This document shows, in pieces, positions 62,160-64,000 of a stretch of DNA of 64,000 nucleotides. Below the pieces are notes generated by a model. The model saw only the letters and a program-made list of their open reading frames with translations, had not been told where the DNA came from and did not search any database. The position numbers and the translations under genes are program-made. This DNA comes from Varroa destructor (Eukaryota > Arthropoda > Arachnida > Mesostigmata > Varroidae), in assembly GCF_002443255.2 (NCBI RefSeq), contig NW_019211456.1:34349795-34413794 (forward strand), written 5' to 3'. Position 1 is the first letter of the stretch. Every line of letters starts with the position of its first letter.

Positions 62160-64000
62160 GTAAATATGAACGAACGTATAGATCATAGCAGATATGTTGA
62201 CTCTATAGTATCGATTTACTAGACTAATGCAATAATAACAAAGAAAAATGAGAGAAATGCGCAGTTACGTCTACGATGATATAACAACGAACGGCTAAGT
62301 CGAAGCGTCCTACAAAACGGAAGAGCCGCGTTTCTGCTTTTAATTGGATGACATATTGATGTTTTACCACCAGCTGATACGTGTCGTTTGCCTTTTTTAA
62401 ATTCGTTTTTCCTGATAGGTCTGCATGAACCTAACACAGATTTATGCAGAGACAGATTTCGAAGAATGATTGTTCCCTTCGGACATGTTTCTCGTAAACG
62501 CTACGATTGTTTCTGATGGCAGCTTCTGATAAGATTGACCACCACAGTGAACGAAAGCGGCAGTAGTCAGACGATTTAGCGGGTCCCGCTAGCTTGGTCC
62601 CAATCATGGGTGGCCGCTCGGTCGCCAAGTGATCATTGCTGACGGACGGATACAACAGTTACCACGGGTAGGAAAATTTTGGCGGCCCAGCGCCGGTGGC
62701 TTCAATGCCAATTCCAGTAGTAGCAAATGTACTAGCGTCAGCCGAAAGCCAACAGTTGAAAAGCAGGACACGAAAGTCTGCCCTGTCGCATTCATATGTA
62801 TAAATGGAGCATGATGCATGTACTGGTCCGGTGTGACTACGTATCGGGTTGAGCGATTCAACTCGCTGTAGTTCCCGATTGCTCCAACAGTCCATTGTTT
62901 GCCCTTAAACTATGCTTTAGATAGTACTATTGTTAGATAGTGCTTGTTGTCTTCAGACAGCATCATCACCACGGTGAGACGAAAAAACAATGCAACAACG
63001 AGAAACTGAGGGAGCCGAAAAAGACCTGCGAGTAGATCGTGAAGATAAGCTCATAGGAAAACGTGTCCGCTCACGGACCGGCGGCATTTTTGTCCTTGAG
63101 TCCTTGTACTGAGAAGAGGCGACCAAATGGCCGCTGCGACGTCCATGGCCGGAGTTCCAGCGGAATATTGTCACACTCAATCTGCTGCCCATCCTTGATT
63201 TATATAAGCGTTTACGTAACAGTTGTTTTAAATTTAGGCTGGGTTTGGTACAGATGGAATAGAGACGTATTTGAAATGTCAATCTGTAAGGCGTATTTAA
63301 ATTTGGACATTGATTCGCGTAGAATTTTGAGACTCATTTGATTATTGGTTCCAGTTTACCTAGTCGCAGGCGTACTGCCTGCTTATTGTCCCTGAGGAGC
63401 CTGACCCGAAGCAAGGTCTGATATGCTACTATGACACGGTCACCCGAAATCAAAGCTGCCAAAGTCTTCAGCAAGTCGGAGACAAGAGACCAAGCTTAAG
63501 ATCGAGAAGTGGTTTTCGCCGCACCAATTCGCAGATGCAATGGAGGCTTTCTTCCAATTCAACAAAGACCGGGTATTGTTGGCGATGTTCGCTGTGGAGC
63601 TGAGGATTTTTTTGTCGCCAGAGTTACTTCCGGAGGCCGCCACTAGGACTTCGCTTTGTGGCGATCTGCATTATAGTCTCTTTCTGGGAGCACGACCAGG
63701 CCGTGCATACCCGGACTCATCAGGGCTTTGATAGTAGTCATGCCCAGAATGTGTTCTAGTAAAGATGTATTCTACAATCGTGCGCTACACCACGCTCCAG
63801 GTGGCAACTAGCATCGGTCGCCGTGAACCTCTGTAGTACGAACTAGAACGGAATGGAGTGTGGGAACCCTAGCCTTTCTAAAAGCGAGGGTCCCCCCTTT
63901 GTCGAAGCTGGTCATAGTTGTAATGATAGTATCGAAGGTACTACGAGAAAATACGCTGTAGGCTGATGCATGTATGTACCGGAGGAGCTATGGTTAGTCG
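62160..64000. other. Intron of the 62 kb gene, with unassigned open frames
   Basis: No second exon with a phase 1 acceptor was recognised. Moderately long open frames exist at 62,604-62,861 (-), 62,953-63,282 (-) and 63,435-63,731 (+). The last reads about 99 codons including KIEKWFSPHQFADAMEAFF, and its antisense is also partly open. It may be an exon or a degraded mobile-element fragment, but neither splice sites nor diagnostic motifs settle it. Confidence 0.35.

Overview
This window looks like nuclear DNA from an animal, most likely an arthropod. It is AT-rich (by eye about 40% GC). It has many A/T homopolymers and dinucleotide microsatellites, no operon-like gene packing, and one clearly protein-like open stretch bounded by GT/AG splice signals. 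A moderately large mite-like genome (for example a parasitiform mite) would fit the base composition, the low repeat load and the long introns, but that is a guess. Nothing resembles a bacterial, phage or plasmid region, a CRISPR array, an rRNA or a tRNA.

Layout. From 1 to 20.9 kb the window is mostly non-coding (intergenic or intronic), with simple repeats and a few weak candidate exons. At 20,893-21,701 lies the best-supported exon (809 nt, + strand, basic disordered-type protein). Further + strand exon candidates at 47,420-47,653, 49,317-49,529, 55,279-55,357 and 57,521-57,704 can be joined to it with every splice phase matching. The result would be an open frame of about 505 codons ending in TAG at 57,704. 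A second set of + strand candidates (23,476-23,666 and 29,079-29,154) agrees in phase with itself but not with the 20.9 kb exon, so it would be another isoform or another gene.

On the - strand, in what would be the last large intron of that + gene, there is a candidate multi-pass membrane protein gene. Exons at 51,837-51,790, 51,741-51,482 and 50,923-50,680 join in frame through a 48-nt intron and a longer one. The stop codon is followed by an AATAAA about 230 nt downstream. A diverged, inverted copy of its last exon sits on the + strand at about 51,249-51,430 and appears frame-damaged. A further - strand exon candidate lies at 53,179-53,064. Another isolated - strand exon candidate is at 28,341-28,248.

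The right end (57.8-62 kb) is a GC- and CpG-richer belt with CAG, CTG and TGCC repeats. I read it as the promoter and 5' leader of a new + strand gene whose first coding exon is 62,069-62,159 (30 codons, then a GTAAAT donor). Similar GC-richer islands at 25.2-27.2 kb, 42.8-43.7 kb and 56.2-57.0 kb may be other promoters or leaders.

Limits. Plausible splice sites are frequent in 64 kb, so short exon calls (under about 100 nt) have a high chance of being false. I did not recognise the family of any protein here. I found no convincing evidence of an undescribed biological system; the inverted membrane-protein exon pair nested in a larger gene is the most unusual item.
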